Below, one piece after another: positions 1 through 11,259 of a DNA stretch of 64,000 nucleotides. Below the pieces are notes generated by a model. The model did no database searches. It was not told the DNA's origin and saw only the letters and a program-made list of their open reading frames with translations. How positions within the stretch are numbered: position 1 is the first letter of the stretch; each line of letters opens with the position of its first letter. The position numbers and the translations under genes were made by a program. Where the stretch lies: contig NC_134014.1 of assembly GCF_040712315.1 (NCBI RefSeq), positions 39,483,634 through 39,547,633 on the forward strand, written 5' to 3'. The stretch comes from Castanea sativa (Eukaryota > Streptophyta > Magnoliopsida > Fagales > Fagaceae).

Positions 1-265
1 ACTTGGCCACAATTAAGCACAAGAATTGGACGTGTGTTGAAATTGATTGGGCTTGACTACGTCTAATTAATCAGTACTGTCTTCATTCCTACCATATACG
101 TAACGTCAGATAAGGCCCAGAAAATTACTATCACTCTTGTGCCCACAGCCCATTTATACCTTCCCTATCCAATGCCATTTCTTCATTTTCAATTGTGCAA
201 GAGAAAAGTGATCTGTTTGTCTTTTAGCTTCAAAAACTCTTTAAGTCTTTCCCTGTCAGTTATAA
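1..265. other. Intergenic, nothing recognised
   Basis: AT-rich sequence. The open frames that cross it do not resemble any protein family I know and run on into the element that follows. Confidence 0.5.
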
Positions 266-929
266 GGACTCGTTTGGTCGGCTCCATCTTCCAAATTCTC
301 TTTATATGCAGTATTGCTGGACCAAAATATGAGGATCCTCCTAAACCAGCTATTACCAATTCCCAAAGAAATTTATGCAAGGAAAAAGAATCGCAACCAA
401 ATAAACTTGAGTGCAATTATACCTTTGGTGTTGAATTTGCCACGTATGTACTCTTTAAGTCTAGTGACCTCTTGAATAATACTAGAAATACTACAAATTT
501 ATTACACAAATTTTATATGTTGATATGTCACTCATTACAAAAATAATAATTCAAATATTTATTATTATTATATTGTTGAAATAACATTAATTGCATTCAT
601 TATCATATCAATTTGTAAGCATTTTTATAATAAAAGAGAGGTGGTAACGTAGCAGCAGTAACATTTTCAAAAACAAGAAGGAAAAAAAAAGTAGCAATAT
701 TAATAAATAAAGGAGAGGGTAAACGAATAATTTCACATCAAACCCATTTCCTTTTCACTTTTTCTCTCTAGTTTTCTTCTCAAATTTGGGAGAAAACATT
801 TTCCTCTTAAATGGTAGGTTTAGGGACTCCTCCACCCCTATTCACCCCGGCCCCCACCAAACGCCCTCCTCTTCCATTCTCTCATATTTTCTCTCTTCTT
901 CTATTATTTCACCTCAACCAAACAGACCC
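266..929. mobile_element. Candidate PIF/Harbinger-like MITE (degenerate)
   Basis: The left end reads GGACTCGTTTGGTCGG. The right end, reverse-complemented, reads GGGTCTGTTTGGTTGA. Each end is flanked by TAA (263-265 and 930-932), which fits the 3-bp TWA target duplication of PIF/Harbinger elements. No transposase is visible. The inverted repeats are short and imperfect, and a 664-bp span is long for a MITE, so the call is tentative. The two ends could belong to unrelated repeats. Confidence 0.35.
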
Positions 930-932
930 TAA

Positions 933-2156
933 ATCCTTGTATCCCATGAACCAATTTTTGTTAACTATGAAACCATAACATGTGGTTATTAATCTTTACA
1001 CGAAAAATATTTTCTCAAATCTCACTAAAAGATGATATCATCATATTCATATTTTACCATAAAATATTTTTTATCAACCTTTTTTTATAAATAAGAAATA
1101 ATATTAATAAAAGGGGTGATGAGAGTAGCTCTCCTACCTTAACATTACCATAACCATAGTAACATTCTATTCGCTTGATTATGGTATTGAAAGTTGAAAT
1201 GATGACTCTCCCATATGTTATTTGTACAACATTTATAATGCTACCAAAGGATCTTAATTCACGACTCTCACATATGACATCTGAAGGTTTTATTTATTTT
1301 TTTGGACCGCTGACAACTCAAGTTTGATGTAGAGAAAACTTTAGACATATTTTTGTAAACTGTAAAAAGGAGACTCGACTTCTGCATTTAAACCCAATAA
1401 AACCATATGGATGTGTTAACTATATGATCATTGACACTCCAATTTGAGTCTTTAAACAAAGCTCACTAATAAGTTCACATATGTGGTAATTTTGATATCA
1501 AATCTGATCAGTAACCTACTACTGTCATGATCAACTTTATCTTAAAAATCCATTATAACAGCTTGAAATGATGGCTCACTAATCCATCCTCAACCTAGAA
1601 CAAGGCCCACTTTTGTGGTCACACACTACAGTAGTCTGTATACTTGCCCATAGCCATTCAATATCAATCAATTTCTCCTGGCTGTCTACAGACATTGCAC
1701 GAATTGATTAGATTGGTTTTAACTCCGGGGCATGCTAGTTGACTAAGAATTCATCAGGCTATGAAACAATGATGGGATAGACCTTGGAGTTAGGTGCTAG
1801 TTAAATATATGGCTGTATTAAATCACACTTCTGAATCAAATCACAATCACATCCAACTTACTTTTCTTTTTTAGAATGTCACGGAAATTAATCAATTAGT
1901 ATAGGATGAGCTAGGCAATTTTTACATCCACATATAATAATAGTTAGATGGACATCACTATTACATTTTATCACGCAATGAGATGAATGATCAAGAAAAT
2001 CATGAGGCCGACGATAAAAAAGAGGGCCAAATGGAACTAAAAAACAATTTTTGGTAGGGCCTAAATGACTGCTTGCGTTTAGCTGTATGGAAAGCCAAGC
2101 TGTAATGGCATTTTCCATTTGAATGCAGCACTAGTCTTAATCACTTGCTATCACTA
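933..2156. other. Intergenic / upstream region of the XTH gene
   Basis: AT-rich and without a convincing coding frame. It would hold the promoter of the gene starting at 2245. I see no mobile-element ends here. Confidence 0.5.
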
Positions 2157-2166
2157 CTATATATAC
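2157..2166 (+). promoter_or_regulatory. TATA box of the XTH gene
   Basis: ACTATATATAC lies about 80 bp upstream of the XTH start codon. That predicts transcription starting near 2190 and a leader of about 55 nt. This is inferred from motif and spacing only. Confidence 0.6.
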
Positions 2167-2244
2167 AACCCCCCAAAGTTCTATCCCAAATCACATTCAT
2201 AATAAGTCTCTCTTTTATCTCCATCCTTTCTTAACACAATCATC

Positions 2245-3720
2245 ATGGCTATGTATTCCTCCTTAAGAAATGCATTTGCTTGTCTCTCACTTTTTGTGCT
2301 TGTATTTGCTCTCTCGGTAACAGGGAGACCGGCCACTTTTCTTGAAGATTTTAAAATCACGTGGTCTGATTCCCATATCAAGCAGATCGATAGAGGGAGG
2401 GCCATCCAACTCATTCTAGACCGAAATTCTGGTACTACTTTGCGTGGGGTCACATATATTGTATTGAAAAATAGCTTAATTGTATATTTTATGATAGACA
2501 TATAGATATGACAAACTTTGTGTTTAGTAGCAGTACTATATGATCAGAAAAATTGTTGCATTTCAGGATGTGGGTTTGCTTCCAAGAGACAGTACTTGTT
2601 CGGGCGTGTCAGCATGAAGATTAAGCTGATTCCTGGAGACTCTGCCGGAACTGTCACTGCCTTCTATGTATGTTTACATTTCAATTTGAAAATTTTCCTG
2701 TGTGCAAGCTAAGTTCTTGATATTCATTTGTTTGCACTGAATTGTGTTGTAGATGAATTCCAACACGGATACCATTCGTGACGAGCTGGACTTTGAGTTC
2801 TTGGGGAATCGGACCGGACAACCGTACACGGTCCAGACCAATATCTATGCTCGTGGAAAGGGTAATAGGGAACAAAGAGTCAACCTTTGGTTTGATCCTG
2901 CAGCTGACTTCCACACTTACACAATACTCTGGAACCACCATCATATTGTGTAAGTTAACAGTGTCATGCATTATTGTTTGTTTGTTTGTTTTTTTTTTTA
3001 TGTTTCCAATAAAAATGTCCACAATTCAAATAGACATTATTGAATAATAAAAAAAGAAATGTTAACTAATATCTTGGAAATTAATTAATAATCTATTTTA
3101 AAAAAAATTAATATTTTGATAATTTTTTTTTATAAAATTAGTGTCAAAATTTTTATAAAATAAATGGTTAATTAATGTGTAAGGAAACTCGTTAGCTGAC
3201 CCAAAAAAAAAAAAAAAAAAAACCGTCATAATAAGCATGACCGACACACATTTACAAGCAGTAAAGTCTTTTAATTACTTTCTGTGTCAATAATTGTGTT
3301 CTTAATGTTATTGTTGTTTGGTACTGCAGTTTCTATGTCGATGATGTGCCAGTTAGGGTCTACAAGAATAACGAAGCTAAAGGAATCCCATTCCCAAAGT
3401 TGCAACCTATGGGGGTCTATTCAACATTGTGGGAAGCTGATAACTGGGCTACAAGAGGTGGACTTGAAAAGATTGATTGGAGCAAAGCACCTTTCTATGC
3501 TTATTACAAGGACTTTGATATTGAAGGGTGCCCTGTGCCAGGACCCTCTAACTGTGCCTCAAACCCCAGCAATTGGTGGGAAGGAACAACTTACCAATTG
3601 CTCAGTCCACTTGAAGCTAGAAAGTATAAGTGGGTTCGTATGAACCACATGATCTATGACTACTGTACTGATAAATCGAGGTTCCCAGTGACCCCACCAG
3701 AGTGTGTTGCGGGTTTCTAA
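2245..3720 (+). CDS. XTH: Xyloglucan endotransglucosylase/hydrolase (GH16), 4 exons, 291 aa
   Basis: Exons are 2245-2431, 2567-2667, 2753-2949 and 3330-3720. All introns are GT-AG and the joined frame is 876 nt including the stop. XTHs are secreted wall enzymes that cut xyloglucan and rejoin it to another chain, or hydrolyse it. Residues 1-27 form a signal peptide. The GH16 core carries the active-site motif DELDFEFLG with E107 (nucleophile), D109 and E111 (acid/base). It is followed directly by N115-R-T, the conserved N-glycosylation sequon. The XET C-terminal region has paired cysteines ([13 protein letters not shown]...PPEC). Length is normal for the family. The residue before the DE of the motif is Arg105, where many members have His. 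That arrangement occurs in a subset of XTHs, but I cannot assign the subgroup without a tree. The gene looks intact. Its 3' flank is duplicated and filled with transposons. Confidence 0.93.
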
Positions 3721-3848
3721 TTTTCAAACCAACCAAATCGTTTATCTACCAAGCGGTACATATACCATTTACTCCTACCCCTTACGTAGGTACATGCCCT
3801 TGTATATGTGAAAAAGAGCCGCTAGCCATGCATATTGGAGATGCAAGG

Positions 3849-3981
3849 AATAAACATGAATTATCATGTGTGTGTGTAAATGTTGATTAAGTCTAAGTTG
3901 AAACAAAGGTTTCCTAGCTACTTGTGGGCTACAATATGTGCCCCGTATTTGGTAGGCATTGTATTTGTACGAGTCAATAAA
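3849..3981 (+). terminator. XTH 3' UTR polyadenylation signals
   Basis: AATAAA occurs at 3849-3854 and at 3976-3981, about 130 and 256 nt after the XTH stop. Either could direct 3' end formation. The second lies inside the duplicated flank and recurs at 4983-4988 in the second copy. Confidence 0.5.
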
Positions 3982-4884
3982 GCTTCTGCATAATTGTGAA
4001 AAGGATGTTTTTGTATGTTATGCACTGCTTTTCAAACATTATAAGCAAAAAAATCTTCGTAAAAGACAAGAAAAGAAGAGAAAAAGAAGGTAATACTAGT
4101 ACCTAGGGATGTTCACCTAACCATATAAATCGTAAAAACCACATAAATTATATTAAAATTATCTGTAAAATGGCATAATTATACCGCATCATAAGTAATA
4201 GTGCACCATACTGCACCACACCGCATGGTACAGTATAGTTTGCGATTTTATAATAAGAAAATCGTACCGTACTGCACCGCACCCTTTCTATATATTAATA
4301 TATTTAATTATTTTTAATATTAAATATATTATTAATAGTTTAATAACCCTAGTTTTCAAAAAAAAAAAAAATAGTTTGATAACCCTAACAAGTGTTGATT
4401 AGGAAAGTCAGCCAAAAATAAAGAAAAACTAGCACAATAAATAAAACTTGGACCAAAACAAAGGGAAAAAAAATTAGTTTTGGGCTGGGTAGAAAAAGCC
4501 CAAAATTTGAAGAGTATACCAATTTCAAATCATTCAAACCGCATCTTATAAACCGCACCATAAAAGTGACTGCAAAAATGAGGTGCGGTGCAGTTATGGT
4601 TTTGGCTAAACTTTAAACTGTACTGCACTACACTGTACCGCACATGTGACCGTAAAGATAAGGTGTGGTGCAGTTATAGTTTTAGCTAAATCACACTGCA
4701 ACGTGCGGTGCTAAAATGGCCTAAAACCACCTTGCACCGCACCGTGAACACCCCTAGTAGTACCATATATACGTGCAAAAAACATAGGGTGTGTGTGGAA
4801 GAAATTAAGAACTTAAATTCATTACTTATTAATTGTTTTAATTAGTTGCAAATTCACCCAATGCGTGAGAATAGATAATTTGGC
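3871..4884 (+). repeat. XTH 3'-flank tandem duplication, copy A (interrupted by hAT element)
   Basis: This copy starts in the XTH 3' UTR near GTTGATTAAG and includes the second poly(A) signal. It matches 4885-6600 almost base for base once the insertions are removed, giving about 345 bp of shared sequence. Copy A is split by 4104-4756. At the place where copy B carries a MULE, copy A is uninterrupted (TTGTTTTAATTAG, near 4833). Confidence 0.85.
4104..4756. mobile_element. Non-autonomous hAT-like element, 653 bp
   Basis: The termini are TAGGGATGTTCAC and its inverted partner GTGAACACCCCTA (one mismatch over 13 bp). They are flanked by the 8-bp direct repeats CTAGTACC and GTAGTACC, the TSD length of hAT elements. 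The interior is non-coding and full of GTGCGGTGCAG/CACCGCACC-type subterminal repeats on both strands. Those are typical of hAT transposase-binding clusters. The matching site in copy B (around 5097-5105) has one uninterrupted ATAGTACC, so this is a true insertion. Confidence 0.8.
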
Positions 4885-5185
4885 GTGTATTTGTTGATTA
4901 AGTTTAAGTTGAAAAAAAGGTTTCCTACTTGTGGGCTACAATATGTGCCCCGTATTTGGTAGGCATTGTATTTGTACGAGCCAATAAAGCTTCTGCGTAA
5001 TTGTGAAAAGGATATTTTTGTATGTTATGCACTGCTTTTCAAACATTATAAGCAAAAAATCTTCGTAAAAGACAAGAAAAGAAGAGAAAAAGAAGGTAAT
5101 AATAGTACCTATATACGTGCAGAAAACATAGGGTGTGTGTGGAAGAAATTAAGAACTTGAATTCATTACCTATTAATTATTTTAA

Positions 5186-6544
5186 GGGATAGTTACACTT
5201 TACCCACTTGTAATTTGCCTCTAATTTGATGTGCCTACTTGTGGTTTAAACTTTGACATTTTGCCCACCTGTGGTTACCACCGTTAGTCTGTCGTTACCT
5301 ACCCATCACTTAAACCGTTACAAACACAAAAATATAACAAAATTAGAAAAAACAATATCAAAAAGTGATTTTTGTAAAAATATTTGAAGGCTTTAAGAGC
5401 TTCAATGAGAATACTAACACAAGATTAAAAATGGGAGACCCACTAGTGGACGTCGGATCCGGGTAGCATGTCAAATTGGGAGACCTGGAAAGAGAAATCG
5501 TCTAGGATTGTTAAGGCGCCGCGGAGCTGGTGCTGGACCATTTTGAACTCAGATCGGAGGCCCACAGGTGGGCTGGTTTTGGAGTAGGTGGGATTCGGAT
5601 CCGCATGGCAGAGGAGGAGGAGGAGGAGAAAGAGAAACCCGAGGAAGATGGGTTTCTGAGGCATGAGATCTCGGATCTGGTACTGGGTATGATCCGAATT
5701 TCGAATCAAATAGTTGAGAGGGAATGATATGATTACTCTGGTGGGTTGACAAAGGAGAACTGAGGTGTCGCCGTCGATGAGAAATGAAATGAGGTGAGGA
5801 ATGCGTTTTGCGTGGGGTGGTTCTATTTGTTTTTTCTTTCTCAATTGTTAAGTGAAGAAGCCACGTTGTTCTTGGGGCTCGCTTAGGAAGCAAGAGAGAG
5901 ACCCACGAAAGCAGCTAAGATGTCTTGATGGAGAGACCCATGAGAACAGCCACGTTGTTTTTATTTTTTATTTATTTTTACGGTAGGACTGGGGTTTGTT
6001 AATTTTTTTGGGATTTTTTGAACTTTTCTGGGTTTTTAATTTTTGAACTTTTCTAGGTTTTTAATTTTTGTTGGCAGGAACTTTTCTGGGTTTTTTTTTT
6101 TTTTTTTCATATTTTCACTAGAGCAATTGTATATGAATAGTTCATTGCTCTGTAAAAATTGGATCTAAAATTGGATTTATATTAAGTTGTTATTTTTCTT
6201 TTCTCATACGGCTTTATCATGCTTTCAGATTTATAATTTGTTGTTTGCTTGTGGTTGAGATGATAGGTTCAAATACAAGTTGAAGTTCTAAGAAATTGCA
6301 TAATTTTTTTTACTAATAGCACATTTTGATCTTGTTTTCTCTTGAATTTTTATGTTTTTTATGTTTTGGGAGGAGAGAGACATAAAAATAGTACAAAAAT
6401 ACATATTTACCCTTCTTTTTAACAGAGGTGGATAACAGGAGACTAACGGTGGTAACCACAGGTGGGCAAAGTGTCAAAGTTTAAACCACAGGTAGGCACG
6501 TCAATTTAAAGGCAAATCACAAGTGGGTAAAGTGTAATTATCCC
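5186..6544. mobile_element. Mutator-like element (MULE), 1359 bp, long TIRs
   Basis: The terminal inverted repeats are about 115 bp long and start GGGATAGTTACACTTTACCC and GGGATAATTACACTTTACCC. The flanking direct repeats are a perfect 9 bp, TTATTTTAA, at 5177-5185 and 6545-6553. That is the diagnostic MULE target duplication. No transposase frame is present. The interior around 5440-5850 is markedly more GC-rich than its surroundings and carries open frames on both strands, as in a Pack-MULE with captured host sequence. Confidence 0.88.
5443..5844 (-). other. Open frame in GC-rich MULE interior, possible captured host sequence
   Basis: This minus-strand frame encodes about 133 aa with a leucine-rich stretch (FLGFLFLLLLLLC) and no domain I recognise. 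A plus-strand frame at 5530-5727 overlaps it and includes a Glu-rich run (EEEEEEKEKPEED). Only one strand, or neither, can be a captured exon. The base composition contrasts with the AT-rich flanks and suggests capture, but the donor gene is unknown. Confidence 0.25.
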
Positions 6545-6874
6545 TTATTTTAACTAGTAGCAAACTCACACAATGTGTGGAAATAGATAATTTTATTTTA
6601 GTTATGGTATAATATATAATTGGCAAAAAAATAAAATTGACCTTCTAATTTTTAGTCTTTTTTATTTCAGTTCTCTAACTTTTAGTTTTGTTATTTCAGT
6701 CCTCTAACTTTTAATTGTTGTCAATTTGGTACTTTGTTAAACTCCAATTATGTCATGCCGTTAATTGAGTCAACACGACGTTAATTGAGCCAAAACGACG
6801 TCATTTTGGCTATTTTTTTTTAATAAATTTCAGAATTTATAGAAAATTTTAAAAAAAACTGATATTAAAAAAAC

Positions 6875-7626
6875 TGTGGGGAGTAAAAAGACCCTGATGG
6901 AGATGTGGGCCTTTGGGCCATGCTAAGGAAGGCCGACCTGCTCCTGGGTTTAGAACTTGTTAGTACTACGGGTCGGCCCATACGCCGAGGATCCGAGGAT
7001 CCAGCCGAGGATGAATTTCTCTTCGGACGGACACCGGAGAACCCGGGACTTCATGGTAAAGGTTAGGGAATGACACGGTCAAGACCAATGGTTAAAGGGG
7101 GTAAACCCTTGAATGTCCCAAAAGCACCGATGATAGAGAAATACTAAAGATAAAGGCTGTCACCTCCACATTAAAGACCCTGCACCTACCACCCTGGCCG
7201 CATTAATGGGGAAGTGACACCTGAACAGTGGAAGGGAAACTTTTGGTTACTATTCAAAGGCACTGAGAAAAGAAATATCTAGGCTAAGGGGGAGTTGGGG
7301 CAACACGTGTACAAAGTATCAAAAAGATGAGTATTTAAGGAGTAACTTAGAACAGAAATAAGGGGCTCCCTTCTTTGTAATCTAAAAAGAAAAAGAAAAA
7401 AAGAGAAAGAGATAATATAAGAACAGCTCTCGGCTTACGTCCGAGCAGGTTGATTTACAATATTCCTTGTTGCTTTCAGGTGTTTGCAATGTTTGGCTTG
7501 TCATTTAATCCTCAAACACTTCTAACCTGGGTTTCAAGCCCACACTCTACAAATTCATATTGTTTAAGGCTCATTGGGCCTGAGCCCGTAACTGTTCTTG
7601 GGGCCAGGTGCAATTGTGCACTTACA
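6875..7626 (+). repeat. 5' LTR of Tat-like element 1 (752 bp)
   Basis: Starts TGTGGGGAG and ends CACTTACA. A TATTTAAGG box at about 7332-7340 is a likely promoter element. Relative to the 3' LTR it has 20 extra bases near 6990-7010, a local duplication of a CCGAGGATC motif. The other differences are scattered and almost all are transitions. Confidence 0.95.
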
Positions 7627-7646
7627 ATTGGCGCAGTCTGTGAGAA
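7627..7646 (+). other. Primer-binding-site-like sequence
   Basis: ATTGGCGCAGTCTGTGAGAA directly follows the 5' LTR. It resembles the TTGGCGCCGTCTGTGGGAA-type stretch found after the 5' LTR of many plant Gypsy elements, with CG-to-CA type differences. I do not assign the priming tRNA. Confidence 0.55.
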
Positions 7647-7673
7647 ATCTAGTCTAGAAGAGGTAGGGATACT

Positions 7674-8549
7674 ATGGCAGGCTTAGGTGCTCACCATGCA
7701 GAGTCACAGGGATCACAGCTGGAAGATCATTTCGAACGTCTTGAACATCGAAGGGATCGTGAGGGAAGTGTCCATACAGAATACCTAGGCGCTAGCCATA
7801 TTCATGAGGGGGGTAGCACCACCCACGATGAGGGTTCTAAATCCATGCAGAAGGAAATTAATCGTTTGAAGAGAAGGTTACGCCGTGCTAAGCGTAGGTT
7901 TTCACCGTCCTCATCTAATTCTTCCTCAGATGAGGACAGGGGAGGTGGCTACAGCTCAAGGTCGCGCTCTCCCACCAGTGCAACATCCTCCGGTGAGGAG
8001 GACGACCAGCCAACTCGTAGACGTAAGAAGCCTCATTCTAGGGGCTTAGGCAACGATGCTATGAGTAGGGCGTTGCACCAGCTCTCCAAATCTCCATTTG
8101 CACGGAGGATTGAGAAAGGAAGGCTTCCCAGAAGGTTTACCCAGCCCACTTTCACCATCTATAATGGCCGGACTAATCCGGTGGAGCATATGAGTCACTT
8201 TAACCAGAGGATGGCGGTGCACTCTCACAACGAGACCCTGATGTGTAAATTTTTCCCCTCTAGCCTGGGACCTGTTGCTATGAGGTGGTTCAACGGCCTT
8301 AAGTCGGGGTCTATAAGTTCGTTTGGGGAGCTTACTAGAGCATTCGCTTCACGATTCATTACGTGTAGTAGAGTACCTCGGCCATTGGACTCGCTGTTAT
8401 CCATGACCATGAGGGAAGGGGAGACATTGAAAGCATACTCTGACTGTTACTGGGAGATGTTTAATGAAATAGATGGCGACTTTGATGAGGTGGCGCTTAA
8501 TACCTTTAAGGTAGGCCTTCCTACGATCACGACACGAGAAAGTCTTTGA
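7674..8549 (+). CDS. gag: Gag of Tat-like element 1 (291 aa, 3' end truncated by frameshift)
   Basis: The frame has a charged, Arg/Ser-rich N-terminal half (residues about 55-125, SSSNSSSDEDRGGG). It is followed by a retrotransposon gag domain from about residue 140: FTQPTFTIYNG, then MCKFFPSSLGPVAMRWFNGL, then the SFGELTRAFASRF segment. Gag forms the particle that packages the element RNA. The frame stops at 8549 within LPTITTRESL, where related proteins continue. Gag-like sequence appears beyond this in other frames up to about 8720 (EEDQRQGKGKEKV). I saw no zinc knuckle. Confidence 0.85.
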   Translation: MAGLGAHHAESQGSQLEDHFERLEHRRDREGSVHTEYLGASHIHEGGSTTHDEGSKSMQKEINRLKRRLRRAKRRFSPSSSNSSSDEDRGGGYSSRSRSPTSATSSGEEDDQPTRRRKKPHSRGLGNDAMSRALHQLSKSPFARRIEKGRLPRRFTQPTFTIYNGRTNPVEHMSHFNQRMAVHSHNETLMCKFFPSSLGPVAMRWFNGLKSGSISSFGELTRAFASRFITCSRVPRPLDSLLSMTMREGETLKAYSDCYWEMFNEIDGDFDEVALNTFKVGLPTITTRESL

Positions 8550-9199
8550 CTAAAAAGCTCGTTCGCGGTGTACGTCGCCTCGTAGGACCGTATTGACGAG
8601 TATAAGATAGTGGAGGAAGACCAACGGCAAGGAAAGGGAAAGGAGAAGGTTATCTCGCGAGAAGAGAAGGGATTTCGGGTCGGACGAGATACCACAATAA
8701 CAGGCGGGAGAGATTACGTCGGACAGATCCGCCTCGGCGGCACCTCGGGCGCCGTGAACAACGTATTCGGGAACCGGTACATCGGTACTGACGGAGAAAG
8801 TTCGTAAGGAACCCTTCTTTAAATGGCACGATAAGATGGCGAGGAGACCTGCGAAGAGGAATCGGAGCCTCTTTTTCCAGGTACCCGCGGGATGTGGGCC
8901 ATACTGCGAGAACTATCGGACCCTTTGGAACCACTTGGAGCAGCTTGTCAATGAAGGAAGCGAAGCGGCACACTGTGCCAACCTAGCGGGCGGGCGGATC
9001 AATGCGGTTCAAATAACCGGAGGAACAATACATCTCGGCCAGCATTGGGAACAATTAATGTTATCTTCGCCACACTGTAGGACCGGCTCGAGGCCCAGCT
9101 AGGGTGATGGCGGTTTCCCATCCTCGGGCCGAGGATGTGGGTCGCGAGCCGAAGAGGTTGAAGGGCACTTTGCCCGTCTTAGGTTTCTCCGAGGAGGAT

Positions 9200-9685
9200 A
9201 AGGTAGGGACTATCCGGCCCATGACGATGCTCTTGTGGTCACCCTCGGGATAGGGAACTATGATGTGAGAAGGGTGATGATAGATCGGGGCGGTGCGGAA
9301 TATCATGTACCCTGATCTATTTAAGGGGTTAAGGTTGAAGCTGGAAGATCTTACTCCTTATGATTCGCCGCTTATAAGCTTTGAGGGGAGAGCTGTTGTG
9401 CCGAAGGGACAGATTCGTTTGCCCGTTCAATCCGGCTCAGAAACGGTTGAGGTGGATTTCATTGTGGTTGACGCGTACTCTCCATATACAGCCATCCTCG
9501 CCAGGCCTTGGCTGCACGCGCTTGGAGTCGTCTCCTCTACCTTACATGTCAAAGTTAAATTCCCCTCGGGGGAATGTGTTGAGGAAATCCTCGGCAGCCA
9601 ATCGGTAGCCAGGCAGTGCATATCGGCTGCAGTATTGCATCTAGCAGAAGCCGAGTCTTCGGCTTTAATCACCAAAGACTTATAG
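9200..9685 (+). pseudogene. Aspartic protease region of pol (element 1)
   Basis: The frame at 9293-9685 reads FKGLRLKLEDLTPYDSPLISF then GRAVVPKGQIRLPVQ and YTAILARPWLHALGVVSS. This is the C-terminal part of a plant Gypsy retropepsin. The part that should carry the catalytic Asp lies upstream in another frame (RRVMIDRGGAEYHVP, around 9270-9305), where the usual D-x-G-S-S pattern is damaged. The protease, which would mature Gag-Pol, is probably inactive in this copy. Confidence 0.7.
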
Positions 9686-9712
9686 CAATTAACAGCTCCT
9701 GGTTCATCTGGG

Positions 9713-11140
9713 GTGGTGACAGGAGAGGAGACACATTGTGAGGAGTTAGAGAAGTTTCCAGTAGCTGATAATCCAGAGAGGTTCTTCCAGGTCGGCATAC
9801 TCCTGCCACACCGAGAGAAGATCGAATTGTTAGAATTTCTGAAGGACAATATTGATGTTTTTGCGTGGGATCCTTACGAAGCTCCAGGCGTTGATCCGAG
9901 CTTCATTTGTCATCATTTAAATGTCAACCCTGACTATTGTTCGAGAAGGCGGCCACCTCGGCGCTCTTCCGGGGAACATTCGAGTTTGTGAAGGAAGAGG
10001 TGCTTAAACTCGAGAGGGCGGGGCTATCGAAAGAAGTTTTCTACCCGAGTGGTTGGCCCATACGGTTGTTGTTAAGAAGAAGAATGGAACGTGGAGGGTA
10101 TGTGTGGACTTTGCGAGTGCGAACAAGGCCTATCCCAAAAGATTCGTTCCCCGATGCCGCGTATTGACCAGGCGAGTGGATGCCCTTGTCGGACATCCTC
10201 GGATGAGTTTTGGACGCTTTCCAAGGTTACCACCCCGGATTCCCTTGGCATTGGAGGACCGGGGAGAAGGCGCCTTCATTACTCCGACGGGGAATTATCA
10301 TTATAAGGTCATGCCATTTGGTTTGAAAAATGCTGAGACTACTTACCAAAGAATGATGACGGGATGTTCGAGCGACGGTTAGGGGAAGACTATTGAGGTG
10401 TATGTAGATGATATGGTGGTAAAGAGCAAAACGATACCTTCACACGTGAAAGACACAGGCTGACACCTTTCGGGTGTTAAGAAAGTACAAGCTGCGCCTT
10501 AATGCCTCGAAAATGTTCTTTCGGCGTTGGAGTCTAAAAAGTTTTGGGGTACATGATCACTCGCCAGAAGCATAGAGGTAAACCCGGCACGGAGTGAAGG
10601 CTATTCGGGACTTGCGGCCTCCTCGCAACCCAAAGGAAATCTAGAAATTGGGCGGGATGATTGCCGCGTTGAATAGGTTTATCTCTCGGTCCGGCCGATG
10701 CGCGTCCCCTTCTTCCAATTGTTGAATAAGTGGAAAGGGTTTTAATGGACCGAGGGCTTGTGTGTTAGCTTTCTAGCGGCTTAAACAATATCTTTCTCGG
10801 CCACCCATTTTGTCTCGCCCGAGGCGGACGGAGTCTTATTTGCTTATCGCGGTGCGTACACGCGGTTAGCTTTGGTCCTTATCGGGGAATGAAAGTGGGA
10901 TGCAAAGACCGGTCTACTTATGTTAGTAAGTCTTTGGGTGAAGCGAGGTGCGCTACTTGCTCTTGGAGAAAGCGCTTCGGCCATAGTTCATGCCACGCGG
11001 AAACTTCCTCATTATTTCCGGTCTCATCTTGTGGTTGTTCTAACCTAATTGCCTCTCGAGCGGTGTTACACGGCGCGACTACCTGGTAGGGTAGCGAAGT
11101 GGGGAACCATATTAGGAGCTTTTGATGTTAAATATAAACC
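9713..11140 (+). pseudogene. Reverse transcriptase and RNase H of pol (element 1), multiply frameshifted
   Basis: RT signatures appear in order but in different frames: FLKDNIDVFAWDP (about 9838), KEVFYPSGW (about 10035), VVVKKKNGTWRVCVDFASANKAYPK (about 10065-10140), NYHYKVMPFGLKNA (about 10290), and the catalytic YVDDMVVKSK (about 10400). After that come GMIAALNRFIS-like and RPVYYVSKSLGEAE-like segments (10620-10950), which belong to the RT connection and RNase H region. At least ten frame changes break it. Many look like loss or gain of one to three bases at C/G-rich spots. The YVDD catalytic core is intact. Confidence 0.85.
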
Positions 11141-11259
11141 TCGCACCTCGGTGAAGGGCCAGTCCTCGGCGGCTTGGTGGCGAGTTTACCGAACCATTGC
11201 TAGAAGAAACTCTAAAAGAAGCACACATGGATGAAAAATCGAGTTGGTGTGATTACGGT

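Larger units (their letters stand above)
4885..6600 (+). repeat. XTH 3'-flank tandem duplication, copy B (interrupted by MULE)
   Basis: Second copy of the XTH 3' flank, with its own AATAAA at 4983-4988. It carries the empty hAT site near 5097-5105 and is itself split by the MULE at 5186-6544. After the MULE, homology resumes (CAAACTCACACAATG) and runs to about 6600, just before the next MULE. Confidence 0.85.
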
